DNA of 35,201 nt from DAOUMU01 sp034409055 (lineage in GTDB: Bacteria; Chloroflexota; Anaerolineae; 4572-78; J111). The notes beneath the pieces were generated by a model that saw only the letters and a list, made by a program, of their open reading frames with translations, did no database searches and was not told the DNA's origin. The translations under genes and the position numbers were made by a program. This document shows positions 7,032-14,906 of this stretch, piece by piece (position 1 is the first letter of the stretch; each line of letters starts with the position of its first letter). Where the stretch lies: contig DAOUMU010000429.1 in the NCBI GenBank assembly GCA_034409055.1, forward strand, positions 1 through 35,201. Reading direction: 5' to 3'.

Positions 7032-8657
7032 TTAGTATTCTGGCATTGGCGCAGCCGGTTTTTCCGGCTCTGGTACATCGGTGATCAGGGCCTCGGTGGT
7101 CAGAATCATGGCGGCAATTGAGGCGGCGTTGGCCAGGGCGCCTCGCGTTACCTTGGCCGGGTCAATGATCCCCGCTTTGACCATATCAACATACTCACCG
7201 GCCATGATATCATACCCTATCCGGTCGTTCTTTTCCTCATCTTGCCGGCGGCGGACTGCCTGCACCACCACCGCCCCATCAAGACCGGCGTTACGGACGA
7301 TCCCGCGCATCGGCTCTTCCAAGGCCCGGCGCACGATGTTGATCCCGGTCTGCTCATCCGGCATCTCACTCGTCACCTCAGCCAGCGCCGACACCGCGTT
7401 CAGCAGGGCTACCCCACCCCCGGGCACAATCCCTTCTTCCACAGCGGCCCGGGTGGCGCTCAAGGCGTCTTCTACCCGGTGCTTCTTCTCTTTCAACTCG
7501 GTTTCCGTCGCTGCACCGACCCCAATCACAGCCACCCCCCCGGCCAGTTTGGCCAGGCGCTCCTGCAACTTCTCCCGGTCGTAATCTGAGGTGCTGTTCT
7601 CGATCTCTACTTTGATCTGGTTGATCCGGCCGGTGATGTCCTTGTCCGAGCCATGCCCGCCGACGATGGTCGTATCGTCCTTTGTCGAACCAACCTTATC
7701 ACACTGGCCCAGGTCTTGCAGCGTGGTGCTCTCTAACTTCCGCCCCATCTCCTCGCTGATGACCGTGCCTCCGGTCAAGATGGCAATGTCCTGCAACATG
7801 GCCTTGCGCCGATCACCAAAGCCGGGCGCTTTCACCGCCAACACGTTGAAGGTACCCCGCAGTCTGTTCAGAACCAGAGTGGCCAGGGCCTCGCCGTCCA
7901 CATCTTCGGCAATGATCAGCAAGTCACGCCGGCCCGACTGCACCAGCTTCTCCAACACCGGCACCAGGTCTACCGCCGCCGAAATCTTCTTGTCGTGAAT
8001 TAACACGAAGGGCTCTTCCAGCACCGCCTGCATGGTCTCCTGGTCGGTGATGAAGTAGAGCGAGATGTAGCCCCGGTCAAACTGCATCCCTTCCACATAC
8101 TCCGTTTCAAAGGCCAAACCCTTGCTCTCTTCGACGGTGATCACCCCGTCTTTGCCCACTTTGTCCATCACTTCGGCAATTAGATCACCAATCTCCCGAT
8201 CTTGGGCCGAAATCGAGGCCACGCTGGCAATCTCTTCTTTGGTGTCGATGGAGATGGACATATCCTGGATGGCCTCGACCAGGATGGTCGTGGCCTGTTC
8301 GATCCCCCGCTTGAGGAGCATGGGGTTAGCTCCGGCCGCCACGTTTTTCAAACCTTCGTTGACCATGGTGTGAGCCAGAACTGTGGCCGTAGTGGTCCCA
8401 TCACCGGCAATGTCGTTGGTTTTGGTGGCCGCTTCTTTGAGCAGTTGCGCGCCCATATTCTGGTAAGGCTCGTCCAGCTCAATCTCTTTAGCCACGGTGA
8501 CCCCGTCGTGAGTCACGGTCGGCGCGCCCCACTTCTTGTCCAGGGCCACGTTTCGGCCTTTGGGGCCCAGGGTGGTGGCCACAGCCCGGGCCAGGGTATC
8601 GATGCCGGCTTTCAACTGCCGGCGTGCTTCATCCTGAAAAACAAGTTGCTTTGCCAT
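7032..8657 (-). CDS. groEL: Chaperonin GroEL (60 kDa)
   Basis: The 541-residue subunit should form the double-ring folding chamber that works with GroES using ATP. The nucleotide pocket motif GDGTTTATVLA is intact, as are TLGPKGRNVALD near the N-terminus and the apical-domain text around EGMQFDRGYIS. The ATG at 8657 is the likely start, with GGAGG nine bases upstream; an in-frame TTG at 8672 overlaps that site and is rejected. The C-terminus ends PEKPAAPMPEY and lacks the Gly-Gly-Met repeats found in many GroELs. It follows groES by 50 bp and has its own strong terminator, so the pair is a classic groESL unit. Confidence 0.98.
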   Translation of the reverse strand: MAKQLVFQDEARRQLKAGIDTLARAVATTLGPKGRNVALDKKWGAPTVTHDGVTVAKEIELDEPYQNMGAQLLKEAATKTNDIAGDGTTTATVLAHTMVNEGLKNVAAGANPMLLKRGIEQATTILVEAIQDMSISIDTKEEIASVASISAQDREIGDLIAEVMDKVGKDGVITVEESKGLAFETEYVEGMQFDRGYISLYFITDQETMQAVLEEPFVLIHDKKISAAVDLVPVLEKLVQSGRRDLLIIAEDVDGEALATLVLNRLRGTFNVLAVKAPGFGDRRKAMLQDIAILTGGTVISEEMGRKLESTTLQDLGQCDKVGSTKDDTTIVGGHGSDKDITGRINQIKVEIENSTSDYDREKLQERLAKLAGGVAVIGVGAATETELKEKKHRVEDALSATRAAVEEGIVPGGGVALLNAVSALAEVTSEMPDEQTGINIVRRALEEPMRGIVRNAGLDGAVVVQAVRRRQDEEKNDRIGYDIMAGEYVDMVKAGIIDPAKVTRGALANAASIAAMILTTEALITDVPEPEKPAAPMPEY

Positions 8658-8707
8658 AAGCTTTTCCTCCAAATCAGTTTATAAGGATGTTGTTTATAAA
8701 ACTACAA

Positions 8708-9004
8708 TTAATCTATGATGGCCAAAAGATCACTCTCGCGCATAATGAGGTATTTGATCCCATCATGCTTGATTTCGGTCCCGGCGTACTTGGCAAACAA
8801 TACCCGGTCACCTACTTTCACATCCAGGGGAACGCGCTCGCCATTTTCTTTACGAGCGCCCGGCCCCACGGCCAATATTTTGCCTTCCATAGGCTTTTCC
8901 TTGGCAGTTTCGGGCAGGATGATGCCGGAAGCGGTGGTTTCTTCGCGCTCAATCGGCTCTACCCAGACTCGATCCCCCAAGGGACGCAGTTTTAGAGATG
9001 ACAT
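8708..9004 (-). CDS. groES: Co-chaperonin GroES (10 kDa)
   Basis: The 98-residue protein shows the usual GroES order: LRPLGDRVWVEPIEREETTASGI, with the mobile loop around residues 17-32, then KVGDRVLFAKYAGTEIKHDG and the terminal EsDLLAII segment. It caps the GroEL ring during ATP-driven folding. The start at 9004 has AGGAGG seven bases upstream. It is first in a two-gene operon. Its promoter region carries the phased 11-bp repeats at 9197 and 9208. No CIRCE inverted repeat (TTAGCACTC-N9-GAGTGCTAA) is visible. Confidence 0.98.
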   Translation of the reverse strand: MSSLKLRPLGDRVWVEPIEREETTASGIILPETAKEKPMEGKILAVGPGARKENGERVPLDVKVGDRVLFAKYAGTEIKHDGIKYLIMRESDLLAIID

Positions 9005-9339
9005 CGTTCGACCTCCTGAATCTTAGCTAGTTTTTATTTGGGTGTTGTTTTATTTGGGCGGCTTCCGTTAGGAGATAGGTACAAAACGTGAACAACTCAA
9101 GGTAGCGATGACTCGTGGTTTAGGTCCCACTTCACCCCCCGGAAGCCGTTTTCTATGGGTAAAAAATCATCTCAAATTTAGATTATACTCCATTAGTGTT
9201 AGAATTTTGTTAGCGGTTGATAACGAATTTTACTGAATTTAGATAAGCAAAAGTTATCTTGATTATCCAGTTGATTTGCCCGTGAAATTAGCTCTGAAAA
9301 CGTCCAAGGTCTGGCAAAACTGACTTTTCCGACAGCCTG
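9005..9339. other. groES upstream region (gap description)
   Basis: This 335-bp gap holds no supported gene. It contains the groES promoter at 9182-9213, which predicts a leader of roughly 170 nt. It also has a short inverted repeat AGATAA/TTATCT (9241-9259), and a clpB 3' flank at 9301-9339 without a convincing terminator. The long leader itself shows no known RNA thermometer or riboswitch signature that I recognise. Confidence 0.5.
9182..9213 (-). promoter_or_regulatory. 11-bp phased repeat promoter of groESL
   Basis: On the minus strand CTAACA (9208-9213), five bases, then CTAACA (9197-9202), nine bases, then a perfect TATAAT (9182-9187). No -35 box is present at the usual place; the second hexamer occupies it. 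This is the clearest copy of the repeat promoter also seen at 5631, 6888 and 13871. Confidence 0.68.
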
Positions 9340-11976
9340 CTAGGTCACAATCTCGCCCTCAACCACTTCCACTTCATCCGCTGGGTACTCGTCGACGGGT
9401 GCAGTGGCGATGCGGTGAAATACCAGTTCGCCATCGACTATATCGACCTGCACGGTATCACCCTCGCCGAACTGGCCTTCCAACAAGGCTAAAGCCAGGG
9501 GATCCTGCACCTGGCGCTGAATGACCCGCTTGAGTGGCCGCGCTCCAAAGTTGGGATCGTAGCCAGCCTCGGCTAGGTGGAATTTAGCCGCCTCGGTCAA
9601 CAGCAGGTTGATTTTGCGCTCGGCCAACAGGCGACGCAAATGGTCCACCTGAATATCGACGATACGCACCAGATCGCTGCGGGTCAGGTTGTGGAAGACA
9701 ATGGTGTCGTCAATCCGGTTCAGGAATTCGGGCCGGAAATGCTGGCGCATGGTTTCCATCACCTTCGCTTTCGCGGCTTCCACCCCCAACTCCATAATAT
9801 GATAGCTGCCGATGTTGCTGGTCATAATGACCACGGTATTCTTGAAGTTAACCGTACGCCCGTGGCCATCGGTCAGCCGGCCATCGTCCAACAGTTGGAG
9901 CAGGGTATTGAACACCTCCGGATGGGCCTTTTCGATCTCGTCGAACAGGACCACACTGTAGGGCCGGCGACGGACGGCCTCGGTTAATTGGCCCCCCTCA
10001 TCGTAACCGACATAACCGGGCGGAGCGCCAAGCAGGCGGCTGACGGTGTGCCGCTCCTGGTACTCGCTCATGTCGATGCGGACCATGTTATCTTCGTCGT
10101 CGAACAGGAACTCGGCCAGGGCGCGGGCCAACTCTGTTTTACCCACCCCGGTCGGTCCCAGGAAAATAAAGCTACCGATGGGTCGATTGGGGTCTTGCAG
10201 GCCGGCCCGGCTGCGACGGACGGCATTGGCCACAACCCGGATGGCCTCATCCTGGCCAACCACCCGCCGGTGCAGGCGCTCTTCCATTTTGACCAGTTTC
10301 TCGATCTCTCCTTCCAGCAGCTTACTCACGGGGATACCGGTCCAACGGGCCACAATTTGAGCGATCTGTTCGGCGTCCACTTCCTCTTGCAACAAGGCCC
10401 CGGCAGCCTGAAACTCGTTGAGCTTGGTTTCCTGCGCAACCAGCCTGGCTTCTAATTCGCGCAGCGTACCGTGTTGTAGTTGGGAAGCAGTCTCCCAATC
10501 AGCGTTGCGCTGAGCCCGCTCCAGTTCGTTCCGGGTTTGCTCGATTTGCTCCTTGCTTTCCTGTAAGGCACGAATCAGATTTTTTTCGTTTTCCCACTGA
10601 GCACTGAGAGCGCGGCTCTGCTCTTTCAGGTCGCTCAATTCGGCCTCCAGTTTCTTCAGCCGTTCTTTACTAGCCTTGTCTTTCTCTTTTTTGAGGGCCT
10701 CGCGTTCGATCTCCAGTTGCATAACCTGGCGATCAACCGCGTCCAACTCGGTCGGCTTGCTGTCAATTTCGGTCCGCAGTCGAGCCGCAGCCTCGTCAAT
10801 CAGGTCAATGGCCTTGTCCGGTAAAAAGCGATCAGAGATGTAGCGGTGGCTGAGGGTAGCGGCGGCAATCACGGCACTATCCTGGATGCGCACACCATGA
10901 TGAACCTCATACCGTTCCTTGAGACCACGCAAGATACTGATGGTATCTTCCACCGAGGGTTCATCAACCAACACCGGCTGGAAGCGACGTTCCAGGGCGG
11001 CGTCCTTCTCGATGTGTTTGCGATATTCGTCCAGGGTGGTGGCCCCAATGGCGTGCAATTCGCCCCGGGCCAGCATTGGTTTGAGCATGTTGCCGGCATC
11101 CATGGCCCCTTCAGCCGCTCCTGCGCCAACAACAGTATGCAACTCGTCGATGAAGAGAATGATTTGGCCCTCACTATTCGTTACTTCTTGCAGCACAGCC
11201 TTGAGCCGCTCCTCGAACTCACCGCGGTATTTAGCCCCGGCAATTAAAGTCCCCATATCCAGGGCGACGATCCGTTTCTGTTTTAGCCCTTCGGGTACGT
11301 CACCCCGCACAATTCGTTGAGCCAAACCTTCGACAATAGCTGTTTTGCCCACCCCCGGATCACCGATGAGCACCGGGTTGTTTTTGGTACGTCGACTAAG
11401 CACTTGCACGACCCGCCGAATTTCGTCATCCCGGCCGATGACGGGGTCCAGTTTGCTTTTTCGGGCCAGGTCGGTCAGATCACGCCCGTACTTGAGCAGG
11501 GCCTCGTAAATATTTTCGGGATTCTGGCTGGTGACCCGCTGGCTGCCCCGGATGCGAGTCAGGGCCTGCAACACGGCGTCACGGGTTAAACCGAAACGCT
11601 GTAACATGGCCGCCGTCCGGCCACCGGAGTCGGTTAGGGCCAGGAGGAGATGCTCGGTCGAGACGTATTCATCCTTCATCTTTTCGGCGACCTGCTGAGC
11701 GTCCCGCAGGGCGTTGCTCAGGGCGCGGGAGAGACCAGGCTGGGCCCCACCGTATACTTTAGCCGCCTCTTGTAACTCCACTTCCAGAGCGTGGGCCATC
11801 GCCTCAGGATTGACCGATAGATGATGAACAATCTGGGGAACTACTCCCCCTTCCTGCCGGAGCAGGGCCAACAGGAGATGGTTTGGTAAAATCTCACTGT
11901 GATGATACTCTATGGCCAACTGCTGGGCGCTAATCACAGCTTCCTGCGCTTTCTCGGTAAACTTGTTCAAATCCAT
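9340..11976 (-). CDS. clpB: ATP-dependent disaggregase ClpB
   Basis: The 878-residue AAA+ chaperone is of normal length. In order it has a Clp N-domain repeat (about 1-145), NBD1 with Walker A GDPGVGKTA (205-213), a long coiled middle domain (about 400-530) typical of ClpB, and NBD2 with Walker A GPTGVGKTE and GYVGYDEGGQLTE pore loop. Together with DnaK it extracts polypeptides from aggregates; NBD2 lacks the ClpP-binding IGF loop of ClpA/ClpX as far as I can see. The start at 11976 has GGAGG upstream. It follows dnaJ by 99 bp, a gap partly made of a small inserted element. No dnaK is present nearby although ClpB depends on it. Confidence 0.97.
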   Translation of the reverse strand: MDLNKFTEKAQEAVISAQQLAIEYHHSEILPNHLLLALLRQEGGVVPQIVHHLSVNPEAMAHALEVELQEAAKVYGGAQPGLSRALSNALRDAQQVAEKMKDEYVSTEHLLLALTDSGGRTAAMLQRFGLTRDAVLQALTRIRGSQRVTSQNPENIYEALLKYGRDLTDLARKSKLDPVIGRDDEIRRVVQVLSRRTKNNPVLIGDPGVGKTAIVEGLAQRIVRGDVPEGLKQKRIVALDMGTLIAGAKYRGEFEERLKAVLQEVTNSEGQIILFIDELHTVVGAGAAEGAMDAGNMLKPMLARGELHAIGATTLDEYRKHIEKDAALERRFQPVLVDEPSVEDTISILRGLKERYEVHHGVRIQDSAVIAAATLSHRYISDRFLPDKAIDLIDEAAARLRTEIDSKPTELDAVDRQVMQLEIEREALKKEKDKASKERLKKLEAELSDLKEQSRALSAQWENEKNLIRALQESKEQIEQTRNELERAQRNADWETASQLQHGTLRELEARLVAQETKLNEFQAAGALLQEEVDAEQIAQIVARWTGIPVSKLLEGEIEKLVKMEERLHRRVVGQDEAIRVVANAVRRSRAGLQDPNRPIGSFIFLGPTGVGKTELARALAEFLFDDEDNMVRIDMSEYQERHTVSRLLGAPPGYVGYDEGGQLTEAVRRRPYSVVLFDEIEKAHPEVFNTLLQLLDDGRLTDGHGRTVNFKNTVVIMTSNIGSYHIMELGVEAAKAKVMETMRQHFRPEFLNRIDDTIVFHNLTRSDLVRIVDIQVDHLRRLLAERKINLLLTEAAKFHLAEAGYDPNFGARPLKRVIQRQVQDPLALALLEGQFGEGDTVQVDIVDGELVFHRIATAPVDEYPADEVEVVEGEIVT

Positions 11977-12006
11977 AAAAATAACGCCTCCTCTGTAGCT
12001 TTAGAG

Positions 12007-12065
12007 GTAACTACTCAGCAATCTCCGGCGATAAACTATTATTTCTCTCCGGGCTGAGCAGTTAC
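12007..12065. mobile_element. 59-bp IS66-like MITE between dnaJ and clpB
   Basis: GTAACTACTCAGC (12007-12019) pairs with GCTGAGCAGTTAC (12053-12065), with one mismatch. CTTTAGAG (11999-12006) and CTTTAGAA (12066-12073) flank it, a 7-of-8 direct repeat. The first eight bases match the ends of the element at 4176-4360. The right flank lies two bases from the dnaJ stop codon. The hairpin may also stabilise or process the dnaJ-clpB message. Confidence 0.65.
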
Positions 12066-12075
12066 CTTTAGAAAT

Positions 12076-13035
12076 CTATTTCAACCGGCGAAGTTCCTCA
12101 AAAAGCTCACGCTGTTTGGAGGACAGGTTGGTCGGCAGCCGGACATCGAGCCGGACATACAGATCACCGTACTCTTTGGATTGGCGCAGCCTGGGCATGC
12201 CTTTACCACGTAGACGGAAGGTCTGCCCATTCTGGGAACCGGCCGGCACTTTTAGTTTGACATCACCAGACAGGGTCAACACAGGTACTTCGCCGCCCAA
12301 CACGGCCGTGTACAGGTCAACCGGCACCGTTACGTGCAAATTATCCCCCTTGCGTTCAAAACGAGGATCATCGGCAACCTTGACCTTGAGATACAGATCA
12401 CCGGCCTGGCCACCGCCAGCACCTTCTGTTCCTTTACCTCGCACCCGGACGCGCGTGCCGGTTTTAGCCCCCGCTGGAATCTTTACATCCAGTTGGCGCC
12501 CATTCTTGGTTAACCGCCGGGTTGTACCATGGTAGGCCTCGGTCAGACTGATTTCTATCTCATGTTCCAGGTCCTGACCGCGCCGTGACTGGGTACGGTA
12601 ATCAAAGCGGGTCCTGCGTTGGGTACCACGACTTGCGCCACCAAAGATACTGGTAAAGAAATCCGAAAAGGGATTATCACCACCACCGCCGCCAAACAGG
12701 TCTTCCAGGTCTTCCAGGCCACCGTAACGTACGTGAACTCGCTGGCCCCCTGAGCCGGCCATCCACTGGCTCCAGTCAAAGTCACCTGGCCGGCCACCGG
12801 CCTGCTGCCAGCGATACCAGTCGGCGCCTAGTTGGTCATATTTGGCTCGCTTTTCGGAGTCACCAAGCACTTCGTAAGCTTCGTTAATCTCCTTGAAACG
12901 CTCTTCAGCCTGGGGGTTGTCCGGGTTGGCATCGGGATGGTATTTGCGAGCCAGCTTGCGAAAGGCAGTTTTTATTTCTTTGTCGGTGGCCTTTTTGTCA
13001 ACCCCTAAAATTTTGTAATAATCTTTGTATTCCAT
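12076..13035 (-). CDS. dnaJ: Class B DnaJ/CbpA-type co-chaperone
   Basis: The 319-residue J-protein has an N-terminal J-domain (about residues 1-70) with the HPD motif in RKYHPDANPDN, a Gly-rich linker (GGLEDLEDLFGGGGGDNPF), then two C-terminal substrate-binding beta domains (about 125-315). The four CxxCxGxG zinc motifs of DnaJ are absent, so it is CbpA/DnaJ2-like. It would stimulate DnaK ATP hydrolysis and deliver clients. The ATG at 13035 is preferred, with AGAGG ten bases upstream; a TTG at 13044 is too close to that site. It lies between grpE and clpB and probably shares their promoter. Confidence 0.93.
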   Translation of the reverse strand: MEYKDYYKILGVDKKATDKEIKTAFRKLARKYHPDANPDNPQAEERFKEINEAYEVLGDSEKRAKYDQLGADWYRWQQAGGRPGDFDWSQWMAGSGGQRVHVRYGGLEDLEDLFGGGGGDNPFSDFFTSIFGGASRGTQRRTRFDYRTQSRRGQDLEHEIEISLTEAYHGTTRRLTKNGRQLDVKIPAGAKTGTRVRVRGKGTEGAGGGQAGDLYLKVKVADDPRFERKGDNLHVTVPVDLYTAVLGGEVPVLTLSGDVKLKVPAGSQNGQTFRLRGKGMPRLRQSKEYGDLYVRLDVRLPTNLSSKQRELFEELRRLK

Positions 13036-13068
13036 ATCAATCAAGCCTCTAATGCCAACTTTAATTAG

Positions 13069-13212
13069 GCAGGGCGAGTTGCTAACTTGCCCATAACGCC
13101 ATTAAAAATTTATCTCTCTGTAGAGAGGGCATCCCTATGCCCGACCCTGCATGGGAATGCAGGGTCTACAAAAAGAAATTTCCTGTGATATCAAGTTAGC
13201 AACTTGTCCTAC
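13069..13212. repeat. Composite REP-like element between grpE and dnaJ
   Basis: The outer arms, a GAGTTGCTAACTTG form at the left and CAAGTTAGCAACTTG at the right ending CCTAC, are inverted copies of the dispersed repeat also found at 6813-6870. Inside are two further hairpins: GGGCAT/ATGCCC near 13128-13143, and GACCCTGCAT/ATGCAGGGTC near 13142-13165. The nested palindromes could form a long cruciform or RNA structure in the grpE-dnaJ message. Confidence 0.7.
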
Positions 13213-13231
13213 ACAATCTACTACCATCCGG

Positions 13232-13810
13232 TCATGAAGCCGCAACCACCACCCGGGCCGGGCGCAAGAGTTTGTCACCCAGCTTATAACCGGCCTCAAC
13301 CTCTTCAACAATCGTTCCAGGCTCGATATCGGCCGGGATCGTGGCCACAGCTTCGTGCAAACTGGGACTAAAGGGGTGGCCTATCGTTTCCAGACGGGTT
13401 ACTCCTTCGGCCTGCAGCGAACGCATCAATTCTCGGTAAATCAGTTCGACCCCCTGGCGTAGCGATTCATCGCCCTGGTTCTCGTGATTCAGGGCACGAG
13501 TCAGATTATCGGCTACGGGTAAGAGCAGACTGAGCAAGCGTTCCCGCTCGGCAGCGACCGCTTCCTCGGCCCGGCGATTCTGGCGCTTACGGAAGTTGTC
13601 CATGTCCGCCTGCAAACGCAGGGCCGTGGTCTGCCAGTCGGTTTTATCTACGGCCGGCGCAGTTACGTTGTCGCTATCGACTCCGTGATACCCGACTGGT
13701 TCTGCCGTGTTCTGATCTACTATGTTCTGCGCTTCTGTTATTATACCACTTTTTTCCCCGCGAACCGGAATCTTGCGGGGAACAGTTTGATGCTTTTTGT
13801 GCAAGTACAT
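13232..13810 (-). CDS. grpE: Nucleotide exchange factor GrpE
   Basis: The 192-residue protein has a disordered N-terminal 60 residues, a long dimerisation helix (TALRLQADMDNFRKRQNRRAEE) and the C-terminal beta-domain with the GrpE signature FSPSLHEAV...EAGYKLGDKLLRPARVVVA. It should release ADP from DnaK. The start at 13810 is supported by GAAAGG ten bases upstream. It is the first gene of a grpE-dnaJ-clpB set. The gap to dnaJ is filled with a repeat element. Its upstream region carries a run of 11-bp phased hexamers. The usual neighbour dnaK is missing here. Confidence 0.95.
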   Translation of the reverse strand: MYLHKKHQTVPRKIPVRGEKSGIITEAQNIVDQNTAEPVGYHGVDSDNVTAPAVDKTDWQTTALRLQADMDNFRKRQNRRAEEAVAAERERLLSLLLPVADNLTRALNHENQGDESLRQGVELIYRELMRSLQAEGVTRLETIGHPFSPSLHEAVATIPADIEPGTIVEEVEAGYKLGDKLLRPARVVVAAS

Positions 13811-13870
13811 TTTCTAACCTTTCAGTCTTCAAGCCTGCCAATTTGCTATCTTTACCCAGACTACACTCAT

Positions 13871-13924
13871 ACAATATAACATTTATGTTTGATTTATATA
13901 AGAGATATAATAGATTTTTATTAG
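13871..13924 (-). promoter_or_regulatory. 11-bp phased repeats upstream of grpE
   Basis: Plus-strand hexamers TGTTTG (13886), TATAAG (13897), TAATAG (13908) and TATTAG (13919) recur every 11 bp, each at most one or two bases from TRTTAG. The -10 placed by the groES geometry would be TATTGT at 13871-13876; TATATT at 13873-13878 is an alternative. The copies are more degenerate and A/T-rich than at groES, so confidence is lower. Confidence 0.45.
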
Positions 13925-13974
13925 AGGATGACCGGAGGAAAACCTATGACAAACTTATTTCTTGACGGTCCGCA

Positions 13975-14010
13975 AAAATTAGCCCTTCCTCTAAATATTC
14001 GAGGAAGGGC
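13975..14010 (-). terminator. Rho-independent terminator after aldolase
   Basis: GCCCTTCCTC (13982-13991) pairs perfectly with GAGGAAGGGC (14001-14010). On the minus strand the stem is followed by TAATTTTTG, a U-rich tract. It lies about 118 bp past the aldolase stop codon. Confidence 0.85.
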
Positions 14011-14127
14011 CATAGACAGTAGGCAAAAATAGGAGAAGGTAAGAGGAGAAAATCAATTGTTCCAGTTGCTACCGGAGCGAGCCTGGACGAACTTTTCCAG
14101 CGTCGTTTCTTGGAGACGTTTGGTCAC

Positions 14128-14898
14128 TTACGCATCACCCCGCAGCGCCCCGACCGCAGCCCGGGCACCGTGCTTGATAAATTCTACCTCGGTGGAGCAG
14201 GTCAGCATAGTCATGCCCCGAGCCTGCCACGTTTTGAGCTGCGTTACATCACGGAGATGGATGCCGGTGGCCACGCCGTGGCGCCGGCCGGCTTCGATGA
14301 CCTTGTGGATAGCCTCTTGCACAATCGAATCCTGGGGCCCCGTTACTCCTAGCGACAGGGTCAAATCAGCCGGACCGATGAGGGCCACGTCCACGCCGGG
14401 CACCGACAGGAGTTCATCAATGTGGTCGATAGCCGTTTTACGCTCAATCTGCATGACTGCCAGCATATTGTCATTTGCATGGCGGGTAAACTCCCACAAC
14501 GGCGCTCCCCGGTAATCACTGTTGCCCCGGCTGGTGGAGCAGCCACGCTTGCCCAAAGGCGGGTAGCGGAGGGCAGCCACGGCCTGCTCTACGTCCTGGC
14601 GGGTCTCCACTCGTGGCACCATCACCCCCATGGCGCCCGCGTCCAGCACCCGCGCAATCAGGTGGTAGAGACCATCCGGCACCCGAACTAAGGGGACAAT
14701 ACCGGCCAGGCGGGCCACTTGAATGATATTTGTCACCGTCTCCAGGTTATAGGCCCCATGCTCCATATCGATGAACATGAAGTCGAAGCCAGCGTCGGCC
14801 AACAGTTGAGCAATGGCCGGGGAACGCATCTCCTGGATCATTGTACCAATGACCGGCTCCTCTCGCTTGAGGGCCGCTCGTACTTTGTTATCACGCAT
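14128..14898 (-). CDS. HpcH/HpaI family aldolase
   Basis: The 256-residue TIM-barrel enzyme belongs to the class II pyruvate aldolases (2-dehydro-3-deoxyglucarate / 4-hydroxy-2-oxoheptanedioate type), which cleave 2-keto-3-deoxy acids to pyruvate and an aldehyde with a divalent metal. Visible family features are FIDMEHGAY with His47, VRVP with Arg72, MQIERKTA with the metal-ligand Glu, and ALIGPADLTLSLG with the metal-ligand Asp. The start at 14898 has AGGGGA seven bases upstream and lies nine bases after the stop codon of the Trypco1 gene, so the two are co-transcribed. The exact substrate is not determinable. No sugar-acid pathway genes are nearby, which makes its context unusual. Confidence 0.9.
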   Translation of the reverse strand: MRDNKVRAALKREEPVIGTMIQEMRSPAIAQLLADAGFDFMFIDMEHGAYNLETVTNIIQVARLAGIVPLVRVPDGLYHLIARVLDAGAMGVMVPRVETRQDVEQAVAALRYPPLGKRGCSTSRGNSDYRGAPLWEFTRHANDNMLAVMQIERKTAIDHIDELLSVPGVDVALIGPADLTLSLGVTGPQDSIVQEAIHKVIEAGRRHGVATGIHLRDVTQLKTWQARGMTMLTCSTEVEFIKHGARAAVGALRGDA

Positions 14899-14906
14899 TT
14901 TGTCCC

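Larger units (their letters stand above)
13811..14127. other. Gap between aldolase and grpE
   Basis: This 317-bp gap contains the grpE upstream repeats (13871-13924), the terminator of the aldolase operon (13975-14010), and a plus-strand 28-codon reading frame at 13946-14032. That frame is preceded by CGGAGG at seven bases and by TATAAT at 13906-13911. Its codons overlap the terminator stem, so I do not annotate it as a gene. Nothing recognisable lies in 14033-14127. Confidence 0.5.

Noticed and set aside
9005..9339. Possible CIRCE or HAIR heat-shock operator before groES
   Set aside because: Neither TTAGCACTC-N9-GAGTGCTAA nor CTTGAGT-N7-ACTCAAG is present; an ACTCAAG-like half near 9094 has no partner.
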